DNA from: Ecdyonurus torrentis | Lineage: Eukaryota > Arthropoda > Insecta > Ephemeroptera > Heptageniidae | Reading direction: 5' to 3' | Assembly: GCA_949318235.1 (NCBI GenBank) | Contig: OX439137.1 | Span: 6,888,372 to 6,952,371, forward strand | DNA: 64,000 nt | Shown: positions 13,618 through 26,183 of the stretch, one piece after another | How positions within the stretch are numbered: the stretch's first letter is position 1 | Layout of the letters: the number at the start of each line of letters is the position of its first letter | Translations under genes and position numbers: made by a program | Notes under the pieces: generated by a model | Seen by the model: the letters and a program-made list of their open reading frames with translations, nothing else | Databases searched by the model: none | What the model was told of the DNA's origin: nothing

Positions 13618-15134
13618 AATAAAAGATTATCTAACGTACTTACAAAATAGAAAAATTTCTACAGTGATTTCATTTTAATTCCAATTTATAATGATCTTGA
13701 CTGTATAACATCTAATACATCTTATTTTATACTATAAAAATAAATACTAATAATAATTGTAGTTAATTAAACAGAGCATATCAATCATTAATAATAAAAA
13801 TAAATAACTTTATTTATATGATGAAATAATTATTAAAATTTTTATTATTAATAAAATCATTAAAAGCGTTACAACCATTAAATTTAATTAATAACAAAAC
13901 AAAAAAATAAAGATGATTAAAAAAATTTAATGTTTTACTTATTTTATACTTCGTAAGCCATGAAATTTTTTTAATACATATATAATTTCTTTGTTTATAC
14001 ATAAAAAAAAAACATTAAAAAAATATCAAGATTTTTTATATTATATAAATATATAAAAAAAAAGTTCTGAGATACACAAATCAATCCGTTAACAATCACG
14101 AATATACAATTTAAAAAATATATATATTTTTATTATTATAATAATACGATCATTGAATTTTAAAATTTAGGTTAATTGAATTCTCAATATCTTTTTTTTA
14201 TTATTTTAAATCAATTGGAAACAAAAATTGAAGAATATTATTATATATAAAAAAATTACAGACGTTTTTGACAACCTTTTGACATATTTGATAGACAGCT
14301 TATTGAATATAAATATATTATTTATTTATTATATTATAATATTTAAGTATGTGTCGATATATATTAAAAAAAAAAGTTGATTTTCTTGTATATTGAAAGA
14401 TAAAAATTATACTACAAGTTCATATGCAGTTATTAATTGAATACTATTTCAGTATTAAATGTCATATTTTATATATAATATATATTTGTATATATTATAA
14501 TAAATTATGTATTTTAATTTTATAAGTATTGGTTTTATAGATAATTATAATTTGATTATAGAAATTAATATGTATTCTAAAATTTGAGTTATTGTTATGT
14601 TTATATTCTTATTTTAAGACTTAAAAAAAAAGTATATGCTTATAGAATTTCTATGTTTATATTTTAATGTATTGATACGTGTAATGGCAATTCAATTTCT
14701 ATAATTTGAAACTAAATCTGAAGCTCCTTAATAGGAAGAAATGTAATTTAAAAAATACGTTTATGATTTTATATAAAAAATCGTTAGTCAGATAATTTAT
14801 TATTGAATAAATTTTTATGATTTAAGTTCCAAAAGTCGATAAAGTTTTTAATACTGCAGTCTAAAATTTAATATTAGTGTATCAATTTTGATCAAAAGGT
14901 TAAATTAAAATGTTGTCGTATTCTTGATTTTTGGATCACTATTAGTGCAGGGGTATTATATAATTATTCTTCCCTTTCAAATATACATTATTATTATTAT
15001 TATTTTTTGCAAAATTCAAGAATATTTATGTGAACACAACAACTTTACTCTAAATTATACGGCTTGCATTTTTTTCTTCTATTTTTCTATTTTTTGTTGC
15101 TATAACTTAAAAATCGTTTTGCCATATAGAAAGT

Positions 15135-15203
15135 GTTGTTCGTAAACCCTGTTTTCTGCTACTAAAATGACAATCAATTATGGTTATTCGAATGTAATGC
15201 GCA

Positions 15204-15234
<31 letters not shown>

Positions 15235-15264
15235 AGCAAGAAAATATAGAGTTTACGAACAAGA
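15135..15264. mobile_element. Foldback MITE family A, copy 2 with internal poly-T
   Basis: Left end GTTCGTAAACCCTGTTTTCT and right end AAATATAGAGTTTACGAAC are inverted repeats. The interior contains ACTAAAATGACAATCA and GAATGTAATGCGCAT, shared with copy 3 (17611-17714) in opposite orientation. A run of 27 T at 15204-15230 interrupts the interior and accounts for the greater length. Confidence 0.7.
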
Positions 15265-15585
15265 CTATAGTGAGTAAACAATTTAATCGCTTACATCAAT
15301 ATACAAAATTATAATATATAAGTCGTAAATTTGAATCTGTATTGCAAAATTATTAGATTTTTTTTTGAAATATTAGAAATTCCATAAAAATTCTTAGAAA
15401 CTATATTAAATTTCATAGAATTCTATATATGTTTGTCTGTCTGCTAGTATAATATTGATGTTATATTAGTAAAAGTGAGTCACTTTAAAATTTTTATTGG
15501 TTTATTGCATCTTCACGCGTTTCTACTGATCTTGTCGTATAAGAAACACACGAATGACTTAACTATTTTATAATACCAATCGACT

Positions 15586-15587
<2 letters not shown>

Positions 15588-15626
<39 letters not shown>
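15588..15626. repeat. Poly-A run (39)
   Basis: Homopolymer. Confidence 0.95.
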
Positions 15627-15630
<4 letters not shown>

Positions 15631-15844
15631 TCTGACCTCTTTCACACTTAAAAATATATAATATATTTTTATTGTGATTTTTATAGTATGTTGAAGAAAA
15701 TTTAAAAACTTCCTTTTAATTTACTTGATATTAAAAAAAATGTAAATATAGAAGTGATATACGAGTCGTTTTTTTTTTACCCTTATATATGCGTTGCCTG
15801 AAAATAAAATAAAAAAAACTAGTAGCTTTCTTATATGTTGTAGT

Positions 15845-15865
15845 ATGTGTGTGTGTGTGTGTGTG

Positions 15866-15934
<69 letters not shown>
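15845..15934. repeat. Compound (GT)n-(AT)n microsatellite
   Basis: About 11 GT units pass into about 33 AT units. A (GA)n tract follows 60 bases later. Confidence 0.95.
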
Positions 15935-15937
<3 letters not shown>

Positions 15938-15991
15938 GCTTGAAACTTTATATGTGCTTGGGTAAGACTTAATTGAATTCTTGAAGAGACG

Positions 15992-15996
<5 letters not shown>

Positions 15997-16057
<61 letters not shown>
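15997..16057. repeat. (GA)n microsatellite
   Basis: GA repeat with AAAG interruptions at both ends. Confidence 0.9.
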
Positions 16058-16307
16058 GCTTTTTCGTTGAGTAGGAAAAATATAATATAGGATGCAAGAA
16101 AGGGACTCTACCCACCCCCTAACAACCCACCCAGCCACCCTTCTTCCACCACCCCACCCTCATAACAGTAGCTACTTTTTTATTTCTTTTTTTTTTAGTC
16201 ATCCCCATTTTGTTTTAGTAAAAAATATATATAAATACAGAAAGAAATTTTTCTGAATTTATTATAAAATGGCGTTTTACTCTAATCAAAAAATAACTTG
16301 AGATTCT

Positions 16308-16338
<31 letters not shown>

Positions 16339-16938
16339 AAAAAAAAATGTATTTTTATTATTATTAAATTACAAAATATAAAGTTACAAAAACGTTTTCT
16401 TGGAAGTTCATGAATTTTCTTGCAAAAGTTTAGACTCGATCGAAGAATGTACAAATATTCCTTTTTATTGTAGTTTTATCAACGTCGTTGGTTATCATGA
16501 CTTAGGACATCCACAAATTTCAGTAATTTAAAAAATGTGAGATATCGCTAAAGAATAAAATTTAATCTATCAAAAATAAGGTTTGCCGAAATTTTTACAA
16601 TAAGAAGATAGAAATAGCAGTTCAAATCAAACTCACGTAACGAATATGGTCGTATATGAAGCCAGAAAGAAAATAAAAAAAACAAGGTATCCTGAAATAT
16701 AGACTAACAGCTTAACCATACAAAATTTTCATGTTTAAAAAATGTCAACTGTCAATAAAAACATAACATTAAGACATAACTCATAAATTTTGATAAAATA
16801 TAATAATACAGTATATATATATATAAAAAAAACTTTTATATATTAAAAATGATTGGACTACCGCCCAAATTTTAACCTACCTGTATCTTAATTTTGATTG
16901 GTTGTCTTGAATATGGTATTTCATTTTTTTTTAAGTCA

Positions 16939-16952
16939 ATTTGCATTTGCAT
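16939..16952. promoter_or_regulatory. Tandem overlapping POU octamers
   Basis: ATTTGCATTTGCAT contains two ATTTGCAT octamers sharing an AT, followed by GTTAATTT. Octamers bind POU-domain factors. No other support. Confidence 0.3.
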
Positions 16953-17610
16953 GTTAATTTGAAACCTTGAAAACGGCTTAGAGTACGCCTAAAACTTGTA
17001 TATTATATATATTTATTAATATTATATACCATACGACGCGCCAAAATATTACTTATATATGTATACTTCATATATGAGTCATATTTTTTTTCTTTGATTC
17101 TCATTAATTAACTCCCCTATAAGTTTTTAACAATAGGGTAACTAATTCAAAAATATAAGGGGAAGGAGGGATGAAAGAGGGGGTTATATATAGATTCGAT
17201 AAAATTTATTATATTGATTGATTTTGTTATACATACATGTTATAAAGAATTTATAATATAATTCTTATATAAAATTCAATTATAGTTTTTATTTTTAAAA
17301 TTTATATAAGATTATAATAATTTTTATTTTGGGATTTCAATTTTAATAATTTAATTTTTTTTAAATTGAATTTAGTTTTGTAACATCAGTTTGTCATAAT
17401 ATTTTTAGTGGTGGTTTAAGTATTATTGTTATTCAAATTTTGGCAATTTTATTTGTCCGATTCATTGGATTCTTTAATGATATAATTTTTTTTCTATTTC
17501 CTAATGTAAATTTTTAATGCATTTTATGGATATTGAAGTTCTATAGAGACAGTTATGTAAAATAAAGTTATATAACGGCTTGATTTATAAAATTAAATTA
17601 ATGCAATAAT

Positions 17611-17714
17611 GCTGTTCGTAAACCCTGTTCTCTTGCACCAAAAAATGCGCATTACATTTGATTAACCATAGGTGATCGTCATTTTAAGAGCAAAGAACAG
17701 AGTTTACGAACAGC
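17611..17714. mobile_element. Foldback MITE family A, copy 3 (best-preserved ends)
   Basis: Left end GCTGTTCGTAAACCCTGTTC and the reverse complement of the right end, GCTGTTCGTAAACTCTGTTC, differ at one of 20 positions; similarity extends to about 25 bases. The interior is near-identical to copy 2 when reversed. It carries no open frame, so it would depend on a transposase encoded elsewhere. The superfamily cannot be assigned from the ends alone. Confidence 0.75.
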
Positions 17715-18100
17715 ATTCATGTAAATGTATCTGCAACCGTTGGTGGTTAAATCGTAGTTAGTGCGGGAAATTTAAAAGAAATCCTAATTTCTTACCCTTA
17801 AACATTGCGAAACCCCGTTTTTAGCCTTTCTTTTCCAACTGTAATTAAATGAAAGATGCTAGACACACTTTCACGTGTTTATAGTGAAATTAAGAAGAAA
17901 AATGTCACCGATCATGCCCATTAAAATTATCATTTGTCATGATATACGAATTGAAATTAGCATTTTTTTTATTCATCAAAAACACATGCATTAATGTTTA
18001 GGTTTTTACTTAGAAAATTAATCTAGAGATTTTTAAGGTTTTTTAAAAAGTAAGTTGATTATCAAAACATTTCTTGATCATACTAAAAATAAACATAGTT

Positions 18101-18101
<1 letters not shown>

Positions 18102-18136
<35 letters not shown>
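18102..18136. repeat. Poly-A run (35)
   Basis: Homopolymer. Confidence 0.95.
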
Positions 18137-18139
<3 letters not shown>

Positions 18140-19579
18140 TATGTTTATATAATTTTAATGTAAACTTATACACATAAAGTTTGTAAAAGTAAAAATAAAC
18201 AGCGGGTGTCACTAATTATTCCAGATAAATATTTGTCGTTAATTTGGTTATGTCAGCACCCTGCTTTTTATATATATATATATTATATATATAAGAGCAC
18301 CAGATGTATATATACATATTACATAAATAATTATATATTATATGACAGGATGTAATAGTTCATGCTTTTCATGCAAAAGCGATTGACATCTCGCGTATAT
18401 TTATATAATAGGCACGGGACAAGAGAAATCAAAATCTGATAAATTTGAAATAATTGAATTTTTTTGTTTTTGTTTCGAGTATTGTTTTGTGTTCGAAAAC
18501 GGATGTATATAAATATAATAATACTTTTCATGATTATTATATATATATTATGTTTTAGGGAACAATATTGCAAAAGTTATAATTATTATTATTATTATTT
18601 TTTTTTTAATGAATCGCATTATTGAAACATACGTCTCTAATAGAATGTATGAGCAGATATGTGTTTATACTATGTATAGTTTCAATAGTATATACAACCA
18701 AATCTATTCAATTTTTAAAATCTTTAATTTCATCTGAAGGATGGAAAGAGAGAGAGAGGGTAAATTTCTTAAATTTATAAAAAAAAAAAATAATCAAAAT
18801 TGTGACATAAACATATTATGACAAGCAATTTAAAACGCAAATTTTAACAAGAATAAAAATAAAATTTTCACAAGAAAAAGACAAACAAAAAAATCTTAAA
18901 AATGTGGTAAACATATAAAAGAAACATGATTTGAGAAAATAAAATAATATACGGTATTTTGTACTTGTTCATGTTGACTATTAATTTTTATCGTACTCTC
19001 TTCTTTCTTTTTTTTTTTTTTTACTTTCAATATATATATATTTTTTAAATATTATTATTATTATAATTTTTTAACCACACAAAACGAACTTACTCAAATT
19101 TCAATGTATAGTTTGCGATTTCACGCGTCATTCGAGCAAATAGATCGTATAAATTCTTTGATATCTGTCATATGAACGATATCTGACGCTTCTGAATAAA
19201 AAAAATAAATAAGAAGAGGAAGGGAGAATAAGATGGATGTATATGATGTAAATTTTATACCAAACTTTGAGGTTGGATTTATAAAAATAATATTATAAAA
19301 CTCTTTGACATATTACATGGTGTTAATTACTTCTAGGTATATTTTTATTTCAAACGTTATTTTTTATTACAGAGGTCAGAATTTTGGCATCATTTTTTTT
19401 TTTTTTTTGTCCCAAATGTATTAAAAAGTTCTTTTTTGGTTCTTTTTGTTTCCTCACAAACTGTTGTCAAAAAACTTGTATATAAAATTGATAACTTTTG
19501 CAATTCATGGCGTCACGAAATTAAGGTCCACAATATAGGAATTGTAAAGCAGGTTGCCTACTTTATAAGTTTTCTCCCC

Positions 19580-19580
<1 letters not shown>

Positions 19581-19624
<44 letters not shown>
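19581..19624. repeat. Poly-T run (44)
   Basis: One of the longest homopolymers in the window. Confidence 0.95.
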
Positions 19625-19626
<2 letters not shown>

Positions 19627-21331
19627 GCTCTAAAAGCGTTTAGAGATATAATAAGTGTATGTGTAAAGGTCCCATCTTGTAATTTATCAATGATTTTTTT
19701 TTAAACTTTTTTTTAGTATGGCATCCCTTTAAGACGTTTGCATGGTGTCAAAATGACAATTACAATAGATAGGTGAAAGATATGCAAAAAGAAATCAATA
19801 AGCCTATAATCGATTATTGATGGCCATGTATTGGACCATTTTTCATTGAAGCTTCCCAGTGATCAAAATGTTTTGTCACAAAGTTTCTAGGCACGTCTTA
19901 AACTATAGTTTAATACCCAAATCACACGTTGTACTATTATCAATGCGTATAATAAATTTGATTCCATCATTTAATATTTTAAAGCAATCATTTCACCAAT
20001 ACTTTCCTATACAGGTTTATAGAAATAGACTTGAAATAAATTATTATGTTACAATATTCTTTTAAAACACAAATGTTTACTCCCAACGAGAAAAAAAAAA
20101 AAAAAAAAAAGTGTGAGAGAAAATATACGAATTGCATTGGTTATGCATCAAAGCACGAATGTACTAAATTATTGAAACTGGTAGCTGCTTTTGATGATGC
20201 AAGTATACCAAAAACCACCTAAAATTTAGTATATGTTTTATATCGAATTTTGGATAATTTTAGGTACTTTTTTTTTGCATTAGAGTGTGACGTTCTGATG
20301 AATGTTTATAGACAATGCATGAAATATTTATCGAGTACCAGTTTTAAACTATACTATCTTTTACTTACGTTTTTTTTTATGTGTAGAAAATGATTGAGAA
20401 ATTCATTTTTTGATATCGTTACAACTTGTATAAAAAGTAATATTAATCCTAATTAATCAATATTATAAACCAGTTGAGATATTTATTGATTTTATAGACA
20501 TTTATATATTTTTCATTACTACAACCTAAAGTTTCACATTTACAAATTAAATTTTCTATTTAACTAGTACTTGAAATTTCAAAAAAATATAATATAGTAA
20601 TCAATTTAGAACATATTGCTTTTAATGGGAAAAAAAAGTTTACTCCTTTATTATTTATCTTGAACAAATAAAATAAACTCAACACTCTTACATAATAATG
20701 TAATACACTTAAGAATATTTTATGTACACATATACACTCTCATGCTACAATACTACATATATCATACGTACTTACATTATTATTATTACTATAAGTATAT
20801 ACTTTAGAGACTATAATGAAAAAAACTTTTATTGAAAATGATATAAAAAAATTTAACTATTGTTAATGGTGACAATAAAATATTTTTTTGAAACTTGTCT
20901 TAAATAAATTGTTAACGCCTTTATATTTTTTAATTTAAAATTATGATTTTGACTTTATCTTAATTATTATTTTTATTTCAAATGGAACTTGAATGTGGGT
21001 AAAAATTTAGATTTTTTTAAAGTGCCATTTTTTTATTATTATTATTTTTAAAGTTGTTTAAGATTATGTATCTGTATTATTGATTGTTTATAATGGATGC
21101 CTTTTTAGTATTGTAGACTTTTTCTGACTTCTAAAATAAAATAAATACACAAAAATTTGCTAACGTGTTTTCAGCACTATATAACTTAATTTCAGCAATA
21201 TCTATAGTTGTACTGTATAGCATAATAATTATATTGTGCAGCATAATTATACAATTCCTATTACGCTATGTAAGTTAAATGTAGAATGAATTCTGTAATT
21301 TAGTTTTTCATGTATATATATAATATGATAA

Positions 21332-21555
21332 AGGCCCAATTGTTGGCATGTTAATGACTTTGCTATTTATGAGTTATTTAAATGTAAAAGGTTGTTTCCC
21401 AAATTGTTATCACTTTGAGGAATATTGAGTTGAGTTGAGATAATTGTTGATGCCACAATTGAGTCCTGTAGATAACCAAAATTTCAAGTTTCAAATCTAT
21501 AGGTTGAGGAGATGATATATAATTTATTAAAGTTTTCTGTCAACAATTGGGACCT
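21332..21555. mobile_element. Possible 224-bp inverted-repeat element (family D)
   Basis: The left end AGGCCCAATTGTTGGCA and the reverse complement of the right end AGGTCCCAATTGTTGACA align with about two differences or gaps over 18 bases. The interior is unusually free of homopolymer runs compared with its surroundings. It is a single copy here and the ends are short. Confidence 0.4.
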
Positions 21556-23506
21556 GCCAATAATTGGCTCTTGGTTGATTTTCTCCCTTATCAGAAAATA
21601 TCAACGTAACATATTTTTTTCCCAAAGTACAAAATAACTTACTTATGTATTTCAAAAAAATTAATTATATTTCTTTATTTATACAATATGATAAATATTT
21701 CGTTACAATATGAGGTCTGATTGGTTTATTTTTGCCCATAAGACTACTTCAGTCAAATAAAAGAAATGAGATGGTCTTCCATTGTTACTTACTATATTTA
21801 CATAATAAAAAAAAACATGTTTAATTTTTGTTGAGAGCTCTGTGGTTGACACATTACATCAATTGTCAATTTAATCAAAAAATAAAAGATAAAAAAAAAA
21901 CAGCATTGAAAAGGAATAATAATAATAAAGAATATAGTATACTTGAACTGAAGCGTTTCAAATTGAATTGATATAAAAAATCTCCACCCTTTATTTTTTT
22001 TGCACAAAAAAAAAAAAAAAAAAAAAAACTATTTGTGTATATATGCTGTGTGCAAATAAGTATTTTTTTTTCTGTGGTATAATCGATTGATATAAAAAAA
22101 ACACCAATTCTTTTTAATTTTAAACAGGAAAAATAGCTATAATTAAATAAGGAAGATTTTGATGATAAAACTTTTTTGTACAAAAAATAATTATTCGGAA
22201 ATTATAGATTTAAACGCACACATATAGTTTTTGAATATATTCTATAGTTTACAAAGCGCGGTTTGTTTAATATATTTGTCAATACCATTTTTATAGAATA
22301 AATTAACAAAACTATAATATACGAAAGAGAGAAATATCGTGTAACATTAAAAATTATGCTAATTATTTTCTTAGTTATTTTTTTTAATGCGATATAAAAG
22401 ATTATAATTTTCATATATGGTACATTAAAAAAAATCTTGATTTTTGTTTCTCATTTTAATTTATAGTTACTAAAAAGATTTTTATTTCTTTGAATTTGCG
22501 TGTTAAGTATTAAAAAAAACTGCTATTAAGAGAGGAAAAAAATATATATATCTATCTCAAAAAAATGTCTAGACAATATGGTATCCAAAGCTATTATATT
22601 AATAATCATAATAAAAAAAGGAAAAAGATATCCCTCTATCATTTAAGATATTGGGTTGAAAATATTATAATTATATGAATCGGATAAAAAAAAAGTTTTT
22701 TTTTGTATAACTTGAGGGCAATTGAAGAAACTAAATAATAATTATAATACGTGTTTTTTTTGTTTTTTATAATATTACTTCGGTACTGTTTAGCTTATTA
22801 TTATTAGTTAATATTTTTTAACCTCTAAAAATTATAATATAAAAATATATAATCGAAATCATTTTTATATAGTTTTGTGTATAACCTTCAAAAAATTTCT
22901 TTAATTTGTTGTTACACTGTTAAAAATTATATAATTTGTATTCTGAAATGATATCAAGTTTATATTTTTTTACAGTGTATGACCACATCCAGAAATGGTA
23001 ATCACAATTTTTTAAACTTTTTTTTTTTATGTATATATATAAAAAATCCAATTTATTGGATTTCGTATTTGATCAGCATTTTTTTCATTTTCCTATAGGT
23101 ATATGAAAATTTAATATTTTTTTTTCTGCTTATGTTACAAATTTTTATTTACCTATTTATATTTCTTAATAGTAAACTTTTTCAAAAAACGGAAGAAGAA
23201 AAAAAAAGTTTATTTTGTGCTGGAAAAAAAGTTTATGAATGCTCTCATGAAAAACATATACGCTTTGAGAATCAAAGAAAATTTTTTTTAATTTTTTCTT
23301 CCCCAAATTTTATTGAATAAAATTTCACATGCAAACTTCACTGTATTTTTATTATTATTAAGATTAAATTATATAAAAAAAGTATTATTATTAAGATAAT
23401 TTATGTGTATAATATATAAAAAATGAATGTTTTATTTAAAAATAGAATAATTTTATTTTTTTGGTGTTATCAATAAAATTTTGATAATAACATTAGTCAA
23501 GAGGTC

Positions 23507-23509
<3 letters not shown>

Positions 23510-23576
<67 letters not shown>
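23510..23576. repeat. (TA)n microsatellite
   Basis: About 33 TA units, followed by an imperfect CA/TA stretch. Confidence 0.95.
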
Positions 23577-23579
<3 letters not shown>

Positions 23580-24017
23580 ATATATGCACACACATATACA
23601 TACATATATATAAAACTATTAAATTTATATGAATTTAATCTTAAATTACTATTCTCTATTATATATCAATTTGAATATATTATTATATTTTCTCTCTAAA
23701 AAACCATTAAAATTGAAATTATTAATTTATTTCGTGCTTTTATAATATCTATATAAAATTGTCTTGAAAATAGTAGATATTAATTATTTTTAATATCATA
23801 ACTTTTTAGTTTTTGTCCTTAAAATGAATTCGAATCTTTTTTTTTTTTTTAGTTAATAGAATTTACTTAAATTTTCCCACGTTTAAATTATAAATTTTCT
23901 TTTTCTTTTAAAGAAAAAGTTATATAATTATGATTGAAAATAGGCGCCGTATATGAGAAGTTATATTCTTTGGTGTTTTACCAATTATCACTATTTATAT
24001 TGTTTTAAAATAAAAAA

Positions 24018-24018
24018 G

Positions 24019-24046
<28 letters not shown>
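24018..24046. repeat. Poly-T run
   Basis: Long T homopolymer after AAAAAAG. Confidence 0.85.
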
Positions 24047-24049
<3 letters not shown>

Positions 24050-25137
24050 ATGATTCCTTTAGGCTATAAGAAGGGTACAAGTTGCGTGTTTTTGAAGTTT
24101 CGTTATTTTTATGCACACTATTAATGTATGTAATCTTTTTTTTTTCTTTTTTTTTTTAATTTTAATTGTGAGTTAAATGTTTTTGGTTTGAAATTCGTGT
24201 GGTTTTTGGTTATTATTATTTTGTGTAGGGTATTACGAGAAATATTTAGAAACAAATTGTTAAGTGTCTATGGTTTTTTTTTATTATTTCAAGGCAAATG
24301 TCAAGACGATTTTGATATTCCAAACTTAATTTTAGTCATTCTTTAAACTTTAAATTTTTTATAAAAAAAAAATATATATATATTTTATATATACTCAAAA
24401 TTGACTGGATATTCCAAACCTATAGTTTAACGCCTAATTTTTACATTAACATTTCTTTTTATTTAAAGCAAGAAACAAAAGAACTGTTATGGCTTCTATA
24501 TATATAAATATACCAGTTTTAATTCAATACCATTTTTATATATATTATTATTACATATTTCTTTCTTTTTCTCTATCGTTTTTCACTGCTGTGATTTTTT
24601 ATATAATTACCAAAAAATTCCAGCACGATTCATTTGTATAAAACGTTATAACAATTTTTAAACGTGTACACTTTTTTTTTTCCATATTATTTTTATTTTT
24701 ACGATTACCAGATCGGAGTATGAAAGCATTTAAGGGGAAAATTTTTATTTAAAAGAAAGATGAAGAAGAAGAAAAAAGGTTGAATCAAGGAGGGGAAATG
24801 ACATCTCGTTTTGCTAGTTTTTTTTTTTTTTTTTTTTTTTTCGATGGACACTATTAAAAAAAAAAGCGAGAGTAAAAAAATGTGGGTTGGACTTACGTAG
24901 AGAAAAGAGGTGACAACTATTTTTTCTTTAATGGATTTTCTCAATTTTTTAATCTCGTTATTATATTAATTTCATGTTATTTAGAAGTTTTTAAAAAAAG
25001 TTTTGTATATAATTTACGATACCAGCTTTAGAATAATCCATACCGTAAATAAGAACAGATTTAGATAAATAAAAATTTAAATAAATAATTAATATCGTGT
25101 ACTCTCTTTTTTCTATGACATTAAATAAATAAATAAC

Positions 25138-25166
<29 letters not shown>
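25138..25166. repeat. Poly-A run (29)
   Basis: Homopolymer about 0.8 kb before the first ZFHX coding exon. Confidence 0.9.
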
Positions 25167-25170
<4 letters not shown>

Positions 25171-25808
25171 ATTAGAAGACACAAATTTTTATCTACTCTG
25201 ATGTTAGTTTTTAAAAAATATTTGACAACAAAAAGGCGTGACATATTAAACTATTGTCATTTATATTCTTGCTTTTGCAAATTACTTTTTTTAGATAACA
25301 ATTTTACATTATTGATTCTTTTTTTTATTTTTTTATTTATTATTTTAATATCTTTGCCTAAAATCATTTTCATGTTTTATAATACTACTACTATTACAAT
25401 ATATTATACATAAAAAGAAAAATGTTTAATGTTATGTTTTTGCAGACGTTCAAGTCTCTTCTATACGTATTTTATATAATAGGAGTGTTGAAAAAGTTGC
25501 ATAATGCGTAGGAGTTAAAAAATATAAATTTTCAGTTATATTTGTATTAATATAATTTTTAATTATTTCCTTATGATTTATATTAACTTTGTAGATTTAA
25601 TTTAAAAATATAATGAATTATATACACACACACACACGTAAATTAATAATTTTGAGTCATTTAGTTCAATTATATATCGATTCACGATGTTATTATCTTA
25701 TACATTTAACGTAATATTATGTACTATTGCTTTTTACGTAATTTATAGTTACTGTAGCTTAAAAAATGTGCAAGTATATCGCGATGTATAAAATAGAGGT
25801 GCGTTGGG

Positions 25809-25811
<3 letters not shown>

Positions 25812-25840
<29 letters not shown>
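25812..25840. repeat. Poly-T run (29)
   Basis: Homopolymer 160 bases before the splice acceptor of the first coding exon; too far away to be its pyrimidine tract. Confidence 0.9.
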
Positions 25841-26052
25841 CGCCTTCAGATAACTCTTATTTGAACTAATACATTTTACTGCGCGATGAATAAAGGTATA
25901 AAGCACATTTTTAATGCTACAGTGACGATATATTTATAATGATTCCTATAATATATTTATTTCTATACTAAATTTCTCGTTGTTTTTTTCTTATGTTATA
26001 GATTGCATCGTCCAAACCCTCCATCACCACGACACCACCACCCAGAAACACA

Positions 26053-26076
26053 ATGAAGCCGAGCATTACTATGTGA
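26053..26076 (+). promoter_or_regulatory. Upstream ORF 1 in the ZFHX 5' UTR
   Basis: ATG at 26053-26055 opens a seven-codon frame that stops at TGA 26074-26076. The last A of the stop is the first base of the next upstream ATG (TGATG). It lies inside the leader of the first coding exon, 94 bases before the main ATG. A role in dampening translation is inferred from position only. Confidence 0.5.
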
Positions 26077-26183
26077 TGCTAAAAGGAAGTAATAATTCCA
26101 TCCTCCTACAGCAAACAATCACAAGAACAAATCAATATTGTCGGCAATGCCAACTCCTACTACACAAATCGGCGATACCGTAA
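26076..26183 (+). promoter_or_regulatory. Upstream ORF 2 overlapping the ZFHX start codon
   Basis: ATG at 26076-26078 opens a 35-codon frame that ends at TAA 26181-26183, running through the main ATG at 26147 in another frame. An overlapping uORF of this kind usually lowers translation of the main frame unless ribosomes leak past it. The frame is also open upstream to the splice acceptor, so it could be longer if an upstream exon feeds it. Confidence 0.5.

Noticed and set aside
15731..16138. 135-codon minus-strand frame
   Set aside because: Mostly translated AT, GT and GA microsatellite (Tyr-Ile, Thr-His and Ser-Leu repeats).
25980..26183. 67-codon frame crossing the splice acceptor
   Set aside because: Its left part is intron. 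Only the portion from the ATG at 26076 is kept, as a uORF.
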